A stretch of DNA of 64,000 nucleotides from JAAGZL01 sp050291365 (GTDB lineage: Bacteria; Pseudomonadota; Gammaproteobacteria; Chromatiales; Chromatiaceae), in NCBI GenBank assembly GCA_050291365.1, contig JBNKJS010000016.1, forward strand, positions 62,001-126,000. The letters run 5' to 3'. The translations under genes were made by a program, and so were the position numbers. The notes beneath the pieces are model-generated. The model was not told where the DNA came from. It ran no database searches and worked only from the letters and a program-made list of their open reading frames with translations. Below, piece after piece: positions 1 to 9,136 of the stretch (its first letter is position 1; every line of letters starts with the position of its first letter).

Positions 1-331
1 CTATGACCTCACTGCGATCATCATCTATCACCGGAAATCTGGAGTGGGCGGAGTCTATGACAATGGGCAGGATCTTATCCAGCGGATCTTCCCTATTGAT
101 TACCGTCATCTGGGCCCGAGGAATCATGATGTCACGCACCCGCAGTTCTGAGACCTGCAGCACCCCTTCCATCATGGAGAGGGCCTCTGAATCCAGAAGG
201 TGTTGTGCCTTTGCCTCTTTTAATAGAGCAATCAGCTGCTCACGATTTTCCGGTCCTTCATTGAATACTCGGGCCAGCCTTTTCAGCCATGGTTTTAGGT
301 TAAAACTATTGCCAGGTTCGTCGTTACTCAT
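1..331 (-). CDS. ybeX: CorC/YbeX family transporter-associated CBS protein (C-terminus missing)
   Basis: The minus-strand reading frame starts at 331 with MSNDEPGNSFNLKPWLKRL and runs off the left edge, so only about 110 N-terminal residues are visible. They include the stretch LQVSELRVRDIMIPRAQM, the entry into the CBS-domain pair of CorC-type proteins (Mg/Co efflux or membrane-repair accessory factors). The start overlaps the end of ybeY by 8 nt, and the ybeZ-ybeY-ybeX order is the classical gammaproteobacterial one. The C-terminal CorC_HlyC domain lies outside the window. Confidence 0.9.
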   Translation of the reverse strand, partial: MSNDEPGNSFNLKPWLKRLARVFNEGPENREQLIALLKEAKAQHLLDSEALSMMEGVLQVSELRVRDIMIPRAQMTVINREDPLDKILPIVIDSAHSRFPVIDDDRSEVI

Positions 332-788
332 CTGTTCCTTCTTCATAAGGATTCTGAAATCCAAGGCTGCCCATCACTTCCATTTCCAGCTGCTCCATTA
401 TTTCCGCAGCGTTCTCATCCTGATGATCATATCCTAAAAGATGCAACACTCCATGCACAACCATGTGCGCCCAGTGCGCCTCCTCGGATTTACCCTGCTC
501 CTTGGCCTCACGTACTACCAGGGGGGCGCATATGACCAGGTCTCCCAGCAGACTGCTTTCGACCACTGCGGGTATATCTGAGGGAAAAGAGAGGACGTTG
601 GTGGGCCTGTCCTTACCACGGTACTCCCGATTCAGATCCCTAATCTCCTCCTCATCCACCAGCCTGATCACTATCTCGGCCTGCTCCCGCTCTTCACGCA
701 GAGCGGCACTACACCACTCTACAAAGCTACTCTCTACAGGAGTATCTCCAAGTTGAGTATGATTTTGGATTTCCAACTCCAGATTCAC
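324..788 (-). CDS. ybeY: Endoribonuclease YbeY (rRNA maturation factor)
   Basis: The 154-residue protein is the usual YbeY length. It carries the zinc-binding signature HGVLHLLGYDH near residues 114-124, whose three histidines bind the metal of this single-strand RNase. YbeY acts in 16S rRNA 3'-end maturation and late 70S ribosome quality control. It overlaps ybeZ by 4 nt and ybeX by 8 nt, so the three are probably translationally coupled. Confidence 0.96.
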   Translation of the reverse strand: MNLELEIQNHTQLGDTPVESSFVEWCSAALREEREQAEIVIRLVDEEEIRDLNREYRGKDRPTNVLSFPSDIPAVVESSLLGDLVICAPLVVREAKEQGKSEEAHWAHMVVHGVLHLLGYDHQDENAAEIMEQLEMEVMGSLGFQNPYEEGTDE

Positions 789-1768
789 CTTCTCTCCCTA
801 TTACGATCATGCTCCTCGTAGGCATTGACGATGCGTAGCACCAGGGGATGACGCACCACATCACTAGATTTGAAGAAGGTAAAGCTGATGCCGTCCACAT
901 CCACCAACACCTCAGATGCCTCACGCAGACCTGACTTCTGCCCACGGGGGAGATCTATCTGGGTCACGTCGCCAGTAATCACAGCAGTGGAACCAAAGCC
1001 GATACGGGTCAGAAACATCTTCATCTGTTCCGGGGTGGTGTTCTGGGCCTCATCCAAGATGATGAAGGAGTCATTCAGGGTGCGGCCGCGCATGTAGGCC
1101 AGGGGCGCAACCTCAATTACGTTACGTTCGATCAACTTGGCTACCCGCTCAAAGCCCAGCATCTCATACAGGGCGTCGTACAGAGGCCGGAGATAGGGAT
1201 CAATCTTGTCGGCGAGATCGCCAGGCAAAAACCCAAGCTTCTCTCCCGCCTCTACCGCCGGACGCACCAGCAGTACTCGTCTCACCTTATCCCGCTCCAG
1301 CGCCTCTACTGCACAGGCCACCGCCAGATAGGTCTTACCGGTGCCGGCAGGGCCCACGCCAAAATTGATGTCGTGGGTGACGATGCGATGCAGGTACTCT
1401 TTCTGGTTGGGACCACGAGCCCGCACCATACCGCGCTTGGTCTTTATCACCACATCTGGCACATCTTTTTCTGCATCTTCCCGCAGAAGCTCTTCTATGC
1501 CGGACTCCTGCAGATAGAGGTGCACCAGTTCCGGGGTGAGCACCTCATTCTCTGAGGTAGCATACAGTCCCTTCAAAACTTCCGCACAGGCGCGGGTTGC
1601 ATCCGATTCGCCAATAAGTCGAAAGTGATTGCCGCGGTTGTTGATCTCCAGCCCCAGGCGTCGCTCAATCTGGCGCAGGTTCTGGTCTAGCTGACCGCAG
1701 AGATTGGACAACCGGTGGTTGTCTTCCGGGGTTAGCACCAGGTCTATTGATTCGGGATGGTCTGACAC
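785..1768 (-). CDS. ybeZ: PhoH-like ATPase YbeZ
   Basis: This is a 327-residue PhoH-family P-loop protein. The Walker A motif GPAGTGKTYLAV is near residue 140 and a Walker B-like FIILDEAQNTT near 235. The family is a predicted RNA-associated ATPase/helicase and YbeZ is known to partner YbeY. It is the first gene of the ybeZYX set, 85 nt downstream of miaB, and shares a 4-nt overlap with ybeY. The start lies in an AT-rich gap (1769-1853) that may hold a promoter. Confidence 0.95.
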   Translation of the reverse strand: MSDHPESIDLVLTPEDNHRLSNLCGQLDQNLRQIERRLGLEINNRGNHFRLIGESDATRACAEVLKGLYATSENEVLTPELVHLYLQESGIEELLREDAEKDVPDVVIKTKRGMVRARGPNQKEYLHRIVTHDINFGVGPAGTGKTYLAVACAVEALERDKVRRVLLVRPAVEAGEKLGFLPGDLADKIDPYLRPLYDALYEMLGFERVAKLIERNVIEVAPLAYMRGRTLNDSFIILDEAQNTTPEQMKMFLTRIGFGSTAVITGDVTQIDLPRGQKSGLREASEVLVDVDGISFTFFKSSDVVRHPLVLRIVNAYEEHDRNRERR

Positions 1769-1853
1769 GTTATCGGTATTTAGAAATCGACTGCTATTAG
1801 GTTATAAATATAAACAACTAAAGTAGAACATCTATATTAACATCAGATGACCG

Positions 1854-3203
1854 TTAGCTACCGTCTTTTAATAATAGTTCATCCACCAGCTCACCGCGCA
1901 GTGAATTAGGCAGGGCCTCGGTTATAGCCAGTTCCACAAAGCCACCGATCAACTCCTGAGGACCTGTGAAATTTACCACCCGATTGTTCTCGGTGCGGCC
2001 AGCAAGCTGATTGCTGTCTTTGCGCGACACCCTCTCTACAAGCACCCGCTGCACACTACCCACCATGCGCCGGCTTATCTGCTGGGCCATCTCATTGATG
2101 CGCTTCTGCAGCCGCTCCAGCCGCTCCTGTTTCACCTCAACCGGGATATCATCCTCGTACTCGGCCGCTGGTGTACCCGGCCTGGCGCTAAAGAGAAAAC
2201 TAAAAGAGTGATCAAAACCAACGCTTTCGATCAACTCCATGGTGCGCTCAAAGTCTTCGTCGCTCTCACCGGGAAAGCCCACAATAAAATCGGATGAGAT
2301 GCTTATATCTGGCCGAACTTCGCGTAATCTCTTAATCTTGGCCTTGTATTCAAATGCCGTGTGTCCCCGCTTCATCAGCGCCAGGATACGATCTGAACCA
2401 GACTGCACCGGTAGATGCAGATGGCTCACCAACTCTGGCACCTCGCCATAGACATCGATCAGGCTATCGGAAAACTCCACCGGATGGGAGGTGGTAAAAC
2501 GTACGCGTTCAATACCATCCACCCCAGCCACAGCGTGGATCAACAGGGCCAGGTCCGCGCTCTCACCGTCTGCCATCACCCCGCGAAATGCATTCACGTT
2601 CTGCCCCAGCAGATTCACCTCACGCACGCCCTGTTGCGCCAACTTAGTCACCTCGGCGATCACATCATCAAGGGGACGGCTAATCTCTTCCCCGCGGGTG
2701 TAGGGCACTACGCAGTAGGTGCAGTATTTGGAACACCCCTCCATCACAGAGACGAATGCAGATGGGCCGTCGGCCCTGGGTTCGGCCAGGCGGTCGAACT
2801 TCTCGATCTCAGGGAAGCTGATATCAATAACAGGCGCATGCTCTCTTCGGGCGCTCTCTAGCATCTCCGGCAGGCGGTGCAGGGTCTGGGGTCCGAACAC
2901 CAGATCCACATAAGGTGCACGTTCACGGATGGCGTCTCCCTCCTGACTGGCCACACAGCCACCCACACCGATCACCAGTTCTGGCCGCTTCGCCTTCCAG
3001 GGACGCCAGCGCCCCAGCTGAGAGAACACCTTCTCCTGAGCCTTCTCGCGGATAGAGCAGGTATTGAGCAGCAGCAGATCTGCCTCCTCCGCCCGCTCGG
3101 TCAATTGGAAGCCATGGGACTCCCTGAGCAGATCCGCAATCTTATCGGAATCGTACTCATTCATCTGGCAACCGAAGGTTTTAATAAAGAGTTTCCCGGA
3201 CAT
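1854..3203 (-). CDS. miaB: tRNA-2-methylthio-N6-dimethylallyladenosine synthase MiaB
   Basis: MiaB is a radical-SAM methylthiotransferase that adds the 2-methylthio group to i6A37 of tRNA. The N-terminal MTTase domain begins MSGKLFIKTFGCQMNEYDSD. The radical SAM cluster is CSKYCTYCVVPYTRG with CxxxCxxC spacing, and a TRAM domain closes the protein. I chose the ATG at 3203 (449 aa) because it matches the start of known MiaB proteins; a GTG at 3212 would add three residues. The gene precedes ybeZYX on the same strand, a conserved order. Confidence 0.96.
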   Translation of the reverse strand: MSGKLFIKTFGCQMNEYDSDKIADLLRESHGFQLTERAEEADLLLLNTCSIREKAQEKVFSQLGRWRPWKAKRPELVIGVGGCVASQEGDAIRERAPYVDLVFGPQTLHRLPEMLESARREHAPVIDISFPEIEKFDRLAEPRADGPSAFVSVMEGCSKYCTYCVVPYTRGEEISRPLDDVIAEVTKLAQQGVREVNLLGQNVNAFRGVMADGESADLALLIHAVAGVDGIERVRFTTSHPVEFSDSLIDVYGEVPELVSHLHLPVQSGSDRILALMKRGHTAFEYKAKIKRLREVRPDISISSDFIVGFPGESDEDFERTMELIESVGFDHSFSFLFSARPGTPAAEYEDDIPVEVKQERLERLQKRINEMAQQISRRMVGSVQRVLVERVSRKDSNQLAGRTENNRVVNFTGPQELIGGFVELAITEALPNSLRGELVDELLLKDGS

Positions 3204-3283
3204 GGGCACCACAGAGCTTTGAAAAGGGGCGTTAGGTTACATCCAGACGCGCAACTTTTCCAGTTTCTTCCTCAACTTATGAC

Positions 3284-4360
3284 TCAAGACTTGCCCTTGC
3301 TCCGCCTAATTCCCTGCACCAGCTCCAAGGCAGATTTATCGCATGAAGGCAGTTCCGCATCCGACTCTGCCAGAGGCTCCGTCCTTTCTCCCCACTTCAG
3401 CAGATGGGCGTTCCAGGTGAGACCGCCACCGAAGGCAGGCATCAGGATATTGCTACCTGGTTTCACTCTTCCATCTTCCAAAGCCTCTACCAGAGCAATT
3501 AGCGCGGTAGCTGCAGACATATTGCCGTAGCGATGAATGTTAACAAATACCTTCTCCTCTGGAATACCAGCCCGATGGGCCACTGCGTCCACAATGCGCA
3601 AATTGGCCTGATGGGGCACCACCAGATCGATCTCATCCGCAGACAAACCGGCCTTCTTCAGTACATCTTCGCTAGCATCAGCCATACCCTTGACCGCCCG
3701 CTTGAAGATCTCCTGCCCCTCAAAATTCCACTCAATATCACCCAGCGTCCTGCCCTGATTGAACCATTCGACGCCAAAACCCTGCAGACTCAGGATATCT
3801 CTCACCTCACCGTAGCAACCCAGGGATTCGGCCATGACCCCTTCTCTGTTTTCGCTCGCCTCCAGTATGAAGGCGGCAGCGCCGTCGCCAAACAACACGG
3901 CCACGTTACGGTTATCCCAATCCATCACCGGCGAGATGACCTCAGCGCCGATCACCAGGGCGTTGTTTACCACGCCGGAGCGAATCATGCTGTTGGCCAC
4001 AGTCAGGGCATAGAGGCCACTGGTGCAGGCGGTATTCACATCCATACAGGCTGCGTTTTTTGCTGCCAACATCTTTTGCAGACCAGAACAGGTGTTAGGA
4101 CAGAGACTGTCTGGGGTGGTGGTTCCATAAACAATCAGGTCAATATCTTCAGGGGTCTTGCCCGCTGCAGCCAAGGCACGCTGGGCCGCAACATGGGCCA
4201 GTTCGGTGTTAGAGACATGGGAGATCCGTCGCTCCTGCATCCCAGTGCGTTTACGTATCCACTCATCATCCGTTTCAAGAAAGGTTGCAAGATCATCGTT
4301 GGTCAGGACAGCGGGTGGGAGACACTTTCCCCAACCGGTAATAGCGGCATATCTCATCAT
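3284..4360 (-). CDS. 3-oxoacyl-ACP synthase III family protein (FabH-like)
   Basis: This 358-residue thiolase-fold condensing enzyme has the KAS III triad in order: Cys112 in DVNTACTSGLYAL, His250 in VVPHQANLR and Asn280 in NIHRYGNMSAAT. KAS III enzymes condense acyl-CoA with malonyl-ACP. It is not in a fab cluster; it lies 24 nt downstream of the dienoyl-CoA reductase at the edge of a beta-oxidation island, and it is longer than the roughly 317 aa of E. coli FabH. A specialised role taking beta-oxidation acyl-CoAs as primers is my inference. An OleA-type or secondary-metabolite role is the alternative. Confidence 0.85.
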   Translation of the reverse strand: MMRYAAITGWGKCLPPAVLTNDDLATFLETDDEWIRKRTGMQERRISHVSNTELAHVAAQRALAAAGKTPEDIDLIVYGTTTPDSLCPNTCSGLQKMLAAKNAACMDVNTACTSGLYALTVANSMIRSGVVNNALVIGAEVISPVMDWDNRNVAVLFGDGAAAFILEASENREGVMAESLGCYGEVRDILSLQGFGVEWFNQGRTLGDIEWNFEGQEIFKRAVKGMADASEDVLKKAGLSADEIDLVVPHQANLRIVDAVAHRAGIPEEKVFVNIHRYGNMSAATALIALVEALEDGRVKPGSNILMPAFGGGLTWNAHLLKWGERTEPLAESDAELPSCDKSALELVQGIRRSKGKS

Positions 4361-4383
4361 TTCACTCTTTTTGTATAACTACT

Positions 4384-6441
4384 TTACTCTTCCCCGTCTA
4401 GACCGACAGCCAGACGTACCCCCTGATCAATGGCCCGTTTTGCATCTAGCTCCGCAGCTACATCCGCTCCACCGATTATATGTAAAGGAATTTTTACCAC
4501 ATCCTGCAGCTCCCGTCTCGGCTCCTGTCCGGCGCAGATCACTATGTTATCCACTGCCAGCAGCCTTGGCGCCCCATCAACTGTCAGATGCAGGCCCTTA
4601 TCATCGATCTTTTGGTATTCACACTTGTTTAGCATCTGCACATGCTTCATCTTCAGATCGGCACGGTGAATCCACCCGGTTGTTTTACCAAGCTCTGCTC
4701 CAACCTTGGCGGCTTTTCGTTGCAACAGATACACCTCCCGCGGCGATGCCTCGACTCTCCTGGGCACACCGGTAACGCCGCCCCTGGCCTTCAGGGACAT
4801 ATCCACGCCCCATTTCTGCATAAACACCTTTATATCCCTGCTGCTATCTTCAGAACCGTGGGTCAGCAGCTCGCAGATGTCGAAACCTATTCCTCCTGCG
4901 CCTATGACCGCCACCTTAGCCCCAACCTCTGCCCCCTTGATAACATCGATATAGGAGAGCACCTTTTCGTGCTCGATCCCCTCGATAGCTGGAGTCCTTG
5001 GTACTATTCCGGTGGCGAGTATCACCCGATCAAATCCGCCGCTGTTCAGATCATCCGCCGAGACTTCACGGTTCAGCCTGACCTCAACCCCGCTCAGCTC
5101 CAACTGCTTACCAAAATAACGCAGGGTCTCATAAAACTCCTGTTTGCCCGGGACTCTCTTAGCAAGATTCAGCTGCCCCCCTATCTCATTGGCCGCATCA
5201 AACAGGGTAACCTTGTGGCCGCACTTCGCCGCCGTTGTGGCAAAGGCCAGACCAGCAGGACCAGCGCCCACCACTGCCAATCTCTGTGGCTTGTCTGTGG
5301 CCTTAATCTCTATCTCGGTTTCATGACAGGCCCTGGGGTTTACCAGGCAGCTGGTGAGCTTACCGGCAAAAACATGATCGAGACAGGCCTGATTACATGC
5401 GATGCAGGTATTGATCTCATCTGCCCGTCCCTGCTCACTCTTAACCACGAACTCAGGATCAGCCAGAAATGGCCGTGCCATGGAGACCATATCTGCATCG
5501 CCACTCTTCAAGATGGCCTCAGCAACTTCAGGCGTGTTTATACGATTAGAGGTAATAACCGGGATAGACAGCTCCTGTTTTACCTTTGCGGTAACCCAAG
5601 AAAAGGCGGCCCGCGGAACCTTGGTGGCAATGGTGGGGATACGTGCCTCATGCCAGCCTATACCTGTGTTGATGATGGTGGCACCAGCCTGTTCCACCGC
5701 CTTACCCAGGGCAACCACCTCATCATAGGTGCTTCCCCTCTCAATCAGATCCAGCATAGATAGACGGAAAATGATGATGAATTCATCGCCAACCTCTGCC
5801 CGCACCCTACGCACCACCTCAACCGGCAGGCGCATTCTATGGGAGTATTCACCGCCCCACTCATCATCACGCTGGTTGGTGTAACTAACAATAAACTGGT
5901 TCAAGAAATAGCCTTCAGAGGCCATGATCTCTACGCCGTCATAACCAGCTCTTTGCGCCAGAGACGCACAATTTACAAAGGCATCTATCTGCTGCTCTAC
6001 CTCTTCTGCGCTTATTGCCCTGGGGGTATAGGGATTGATGGGGGCCTTGAGGGCGGAGGGGGCAATTAGTTTATCGTTAAATGCGTAACGGCCAGTATGC
6101 AGGATCTGCATGCAGATCTTTCCACCTTCAGCATGTACCGCCTTGGTTATCAATCGATGATCTGGTAGCTGCGACTCTTCCATCAATGTTGTCGCACTCG
6201 CATGCACTGCACCCTCCCTGTTAGGACCGATCCCGCCTGTGACTATTAAGGCCACACCACCACGAGCGCGCTCGGCATAGAATGCGGCCATGCGTTCGAA
6301 GCCACCGGGAAGCTCTTCCAGCCCCAGATGCATAGAACCCATTAGCACCCGATTCTTTAGGGTGGTAAATCCCAGGTCCAGGGGTCGAAAGATATGGGGA
6401 TAACCACCTGTTGACTTATTTTCTGATGACATTGCATCCAT
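4384..6441 (-). CDS. fadH: NADPH 2,4-dienoyl-CoA reductase-like oxidoreductase (FadH type)
   Basis: The 685-residue protein has an N-terminal Old-Yellow-Enzyme TIM barrel (FMN) and a C-terminal FAD/NAD(P)H Rossmann part (RLAVVGAGPAGLAFATTAAK). A four-cysteine 4Fe-4S site between them starts CIACNQACLDH. This matches E. coli FadH (about 672 aa), which removes double bonds from polyunsaturated acyl-CoAs. The ATG at 6441 follows a GGAAAG box; an upstream TTG at 6456 is less likely. The crotonase gene lies 46 nt upstream, and both probably share the promoter facing the TetR gene. Related enoate reductases cannot be excluded. Confidence 0.85.
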   Translation of the reverse strand: MDAMSSENKSTGGYPHIFRPLDLGFTTLKNRVLMGSMHLGLEELPGGFERMAAFYAERARGGVALIVTGGIGPNREGAVHASATTLMEESQLPDHRLITKAVHAEGGKICMQILHTGRYAFNDKLIAPSALKAPINPYTPRAISAEEVEQQIDAFVNCASLAQRAGYDGVEIMASEGYFLNQFIVSYTNQRDDEWGGEYSHRMRLPVEVVRRVRAEVGDEFIIIFRLSMLDLIERGSTYDEVVALGKAVEQAGATIINTGIGWHEARIPTIATKVPRAAFSWVTAKVKQELSIPVITSNRINTPEVAEAILKSGDADMVSMARPFLADPEFVVKSEQGRADEINTCIACNQACLDHVFAGKLTSCLVNPRACHETEIEIKATDKPQRLAVVGAGPAGLAFATTAAKCGHKVTLFDAANEIGGQLNLAKRVPGKQEFYETLRYFGKQLELSGVEVRLNREVSADDLNSGGFDRVILATGIVPRTPAIEGIEHEKVLSYIDVIKGAEVGAKVAVIGAGGIGFDICELLTHGSEDSSRDIKVFMQKWGVDMSLKARGGVTGVPRRVEASPREVYLLQRKAAKVGAELGKTTGWIHRADLKMKHVQMLNKCEYQKIDDKGLHLTVDGAPRLLAVDNIVICAGQEPRRELQDVVKIPLHIIGGADVAAELDAKRAIDQGVRLAVGLDGEE

Positions 6442-6487
6442 GTTTATACTTTCCAATGATATTTACCCTACTTAACAAATAAATTGA

Positions 6488-7333
6488 TTAATCTTCTGGC
6501 ATCGGAGGTTCTATTGGGCCTAAGGGCTCAAAGGCGGTCGCCCTTTTCTGGGCCTTCGCTGTAAAGCTCTCCAGAATATCCGCCTGCTGGAACATGCCTG
6601 CCTGCCAGGTCGCAACATATTCCAGACTGTCGGCAACACTATGGTCACGGGCATAGTTGAACATTAGCTTACTGCCCATAACCGCAACCGGAGAGTTAGC
6701 CGCAATCTGCCGGGCAATCTCCATTACCCCTTCCAGCATAGAGTTGGCATCAGGGAATACTCTATTCACTAGTCTGCTAGAGAGGGCCTCCTCCGCTTCC
6801 AGCTTGCGGGCGGTATATGCCAACTCCCTGGCCAGGCCAGGACCTATAATGGATGGAAGCCGCTGCAGGGTTCCCAGATCGGCGGTCATGCCAATGGCTG
6901 TCTCTTTGATGGTAAAGAAGGCATCCTCACTGCAGTAACGGCTATCGCAGGCAGCAACAAGATCCAACGCCCCACCGATACATCCGCCCTGAATAGCCGC
7001 CAAAACCGGCATCCGCAACTGCTCCAGCCGGGTAAAGCACTCCTGAAGATCAAGAACCAGACGGCGTATAAACTCGCCACGTCTAGCAGGTTCGCCGCTG
7101 AACAACCTTGGATCGGGATTGGAGAATATCTCCAGATCCATACCCGCAGAGAAGTGTTTCCCGGTAGAAGAGATTACTAAAGCCCGGATATCCTCGGCCT
7201 GTTGAACCTCATCCAGGACCTGGGGCCACTCTCGCCAGAACGACCGGTTGAAAGAGTTGTAGAACTCAGGACGAATTAGCTGCAGATGGGCGATGGCACC
7301 GTCCATAGTCAATCTGATTGTGCTGTATTCCAT
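6488..7333 (-). CDS. Enoyl-CoA hydratase/isomerase family protein
   Basis: This is a 281-residue crotonase-fold protein with the oxyanion-hole segment STGKHFSAGMDLEIF and the second loop AAIQGGCIGGALDLVAACD. The predicted active-site carboxylate region is ETAIGMTADLGTLQRLP, with Asp where some hydratases have Glu; this resembles the delta3,5-delta2,4-dienoyl-CoA isomerase group. Together with the adjacent FadH-like gene this suggests handling of unsaturated fatty acids. It is divergent from a TetR gene, with two operator-like palindromes in the 82-bp gap. Confidence 0.85.
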   Translation of the reverse strand: MEYSTIRLTMDGAIAHLQLIRPEFYNSFNRSFWREWPQVLDEVQQAEDIRALVISSTGKHFSAGMDLEIFSNPDPRLFSGEPARRGEFIRRLVLDLQECFTRLEQLRMPVLAAIQGGCIGGALDLVAACDSRYCSEDAFFTIKETAIGMTADLGTLQRLPSIIGPGLARELAYTARKLEAEEALSSRLVNRVFPDANSMLEGVMEIARQIAANSPVAVMGSKLMFNYARDHSVADSLEYVATWQAGMFQQADILESFTAKAQKRATAFEPLGPIEPPMPED

Positions 7334-7350
7334 AAGATTGCCTTCTATAT

Positions 7351-7392
7351 CTTGACAGTGTTAAGATTGAACCGAATGATTGACATTGTCAA
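7351..7392. promoter_or_regulatory. Two TetR-type operator palindromes between divergent genes
   Basis: TTGACATTGTCAA (7380-7392) is a perfect palindrome around a central T. A second near-palindrome, CTTGACAGTGTTAAG (7351-7365), has one mismatch. Their centres (7358 and 7386) are 28 bp apart. Both lie in the 82-bp gap between the crotonase gene and the TetR gene, where they would control both promoters. Assignment to this TetR protein is inferred from position. Confidence 0.7.
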
Positions 7393-7415
7393 GATCTAAT
7401 TGGTAGCGTTCCAGC

Positions 7416-8018
7416 ATGAAAAAAGAAAAACCACCATATCACCATGGCGATCTGCACCAGAGCCTGATCACTGCCGCGAAAGAGATCCTGCAAACCTCAG
7501 GACTTAATTCACTGAGCATTAGAAAGCTGGCGGAAAAAACCAACGTATCCCGCGCCGCACCCTATCATCACTTCAAAGACAAAAATGAGCTTCTTTGCGC
7601 TATCGCCGAGGATGGCTTCCTGCAGCAGGATGCCTTGATTGAGGCGGAACTGGTTGCATCTCCAGAGACCGATCCTTCTCATAGATTCGAAAGATTTATC
7701 CTGGCGTTCCTGCGCTTTGCCGCAAAAAATAAAGAACAGTATGACCTCATGTACGGAGGCACCATTTGGAAAAACGGAACCCCCACCGAGACCCTTTCCC
7801 AGATCTCAAAGACCAGTTTTAAACTCTGGTTGGGTGAGATAGATAAACTGCAGCAGGCAGGGGTGCTAAAACAGGACGCGTCCGCGCTACGTCTGGCTCA
7901 GGTGACATGGGCTACACTACACGGCTTGTGCCACCTATCGAACGAACGTGTCTATATTGACCCCAAGGACATTGATGACATGGGGCGCACTGCGGTTAGG
8001 CTGCTTTTATCACAGTAG
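7416..8018 (+). CDS. TetR/AcrR family transcriptional regulator
   Basis: The 200-residue protein has a typical TetR N-terminal HTH: GDLHQSLITAAKEILQTSG, then LSIRKLAEKTNVSRAAPYHHF, ending in the recognition helix. The C-terminal part is the ligand-binding TetR_C domain. It is divergent from the crotonase and fadH genes, so it is probably a local repressor that senses an acyl-CoA or similar ligand and also controls itself. That ligand is an inference. Confidence 0.9.
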   Translation: MKKEKPPYHHGDLHQSLITAAKEILQTSGLNSLSIRKLAEKTNVSRAAPYHHFKDKNELLCAIAEDGFLQQDALIEAELVASPETDPSHRFERFILAFLRFAAKNKEQYDLMYGGTIWKNGTPTETLSQISKTSFKLWLGEIDKLQQAGVLKQDASALRLAQVTWATLHGLCHLSNERVYIDPKDIDDMGRTAVRLLLSQ

Positions 8019-8103
8019 CAACCAGACAATTTCAGATTACTCTGCCCTCCATTAAAGATGCCTGTTCCCAGGTAAATGTAAATTCTTGCTTTGGCTCTTC
8101 AGA

Positions 8104-8520
8104 TTATTTGAATTTTAGCTGAATACCCATATTCTCCAGCAGTTGGCTTTTGTTGGATTGTAATGTCAGTAGCAATTCCCTTCTGGCATCATCCTCGGAA
8201 AGCCCCTTCTCAATCAGCAAGTTGAGTAGTTTGTCAAAAAGTAATCGGCGACGGCGTCCATTATTAGAAGTATCACGACGGTTTAAAAAGAATTCCATTA
8301 ATGTAGAGCCGCAAATACAGTTCCGATAAAGCTCCACACTCGGATCATCCCCTTCTTCCGGACAGCCGATATTTTCTAAAAGTCCACTTCTTCCTTCTAA
8401 TTGTCTGGTTTTACGGATAAATTCTTCGACGGAGAGGTACACCCTGCCACAAGTTGAACACTTGCGCGGAAATGCGGACTCGGATAACTCGCGGAGACCA
8501 TTCAGTAACGCTTCTTCCAT
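8104..8520 (-). CDS. Hypothetical protein with zinc-ribbon-like cysteines
   Basis: I do not recognise a named family for this 138-residue protein. It has CSTCGRVY near residue 21 and a later CICGS, with another Cys between, which suggests a small metal-binding knuckle. The C-terminal half is helical and charged (RRRRLLFDKLLNLLIEKGLSEDDARREL). It stands alone between the TetR gene and a short gene on the same strand, and nothing around it reveals a function. Confidence 0.6.
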   Translation of the reverse strand: MEEALLNGLRELSESAFPRKCSTCGRVYLSVEEFIRKTRQLEGRSGLLENIGCPEEGDDPSVELYRNCICGSTLMEFFLNRRDTSNNGRRRRLLFDKLLNLLIEKGLSEDDARRELLLTLQSNKSQLLENMGIQLKFK

Positions 8521-8645
8521 GGCAATTACTCAAGATCTTTAGTTTATAAAACGAATGTAACTCATTCGTATAGCACAGAAGAGTATCTTTTCAAGCTACT
8601 CCATTAAAATGACATTTTCGGCCCGCCAGTAAATTCACAGCAGTT

Positions 8646-8879
8646 TCAGAGACCAACCAGCTCCCCATGCAGCCCCTGAAAACGGGGGATATCCACCAGA
8701 TCACGTGATCTGATCGCCTTCGGATTATATTCAACTACCACCAGGTGTGGATGATCAGGATTTATAAGAACGGAAACAACGCCATCACGCTTGCGAAATG
8801 CCTCTTCCAGCTTTTTTTTGCCATCTTCATCCAGAGTCTCATCTACATGGATGGTTACATCGGCTAGATCGATATCCAT
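8646..8879 (-). CDS. Small HMA-like (ferredoxin-like fold) hypothetical protein
   Basis: The 77-residue protein reads MDIDLADVTIHVDETLDEDG and then KKLEEAFRKRDGVVSVLINP. This beta-alpha-beta pattern looks like a heavy-metal-associated domain, but it lacks the CxxC metal motif. A purine-rich box, AAGGGGG, lies just before the ATG. The function is unknown; it may be a metal-independent relative of HMA-fold proteins. Confidence 0.55.
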   Translation of the reverse strand: MDIDLADVTIHVDETLDEDGKKKLEEAFRKRDGVVSVLINPDHPHLVVVEYNPKAIRSRDLVDIPRFQGLHGELVGL

Positions 8880-9136
8880 TATGCGCCCCCTTTCTTTATT
8901 TTCATTCAGGATATAACTAAAGCATAAACCATCCTGCCGCCGCCGGGGTAGGTTTTCTTTCCGTTAAACCGAGGGAAGTTCCGATTTCCCTGCCAGTCCT
9001 GTTCAGGCGCTCGGTTTGCTCAACGAGCCTATTCTCTGTCCCAGGAGAACCGATAATGAGCTAAGTACCCCAGGCTGGAATAGAAGGATGTTCAATGATC
9101 CGCCGTTCAACACAGCAATAGCCAAATACTCTCGGG

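Noticed and set aside
3..437. Plus-strand open frame of 144 codons at the left edge
   Set aside because: It is antisense to corC and ybeY, which have clear family motifs; no ribosome site or known domain supports it.
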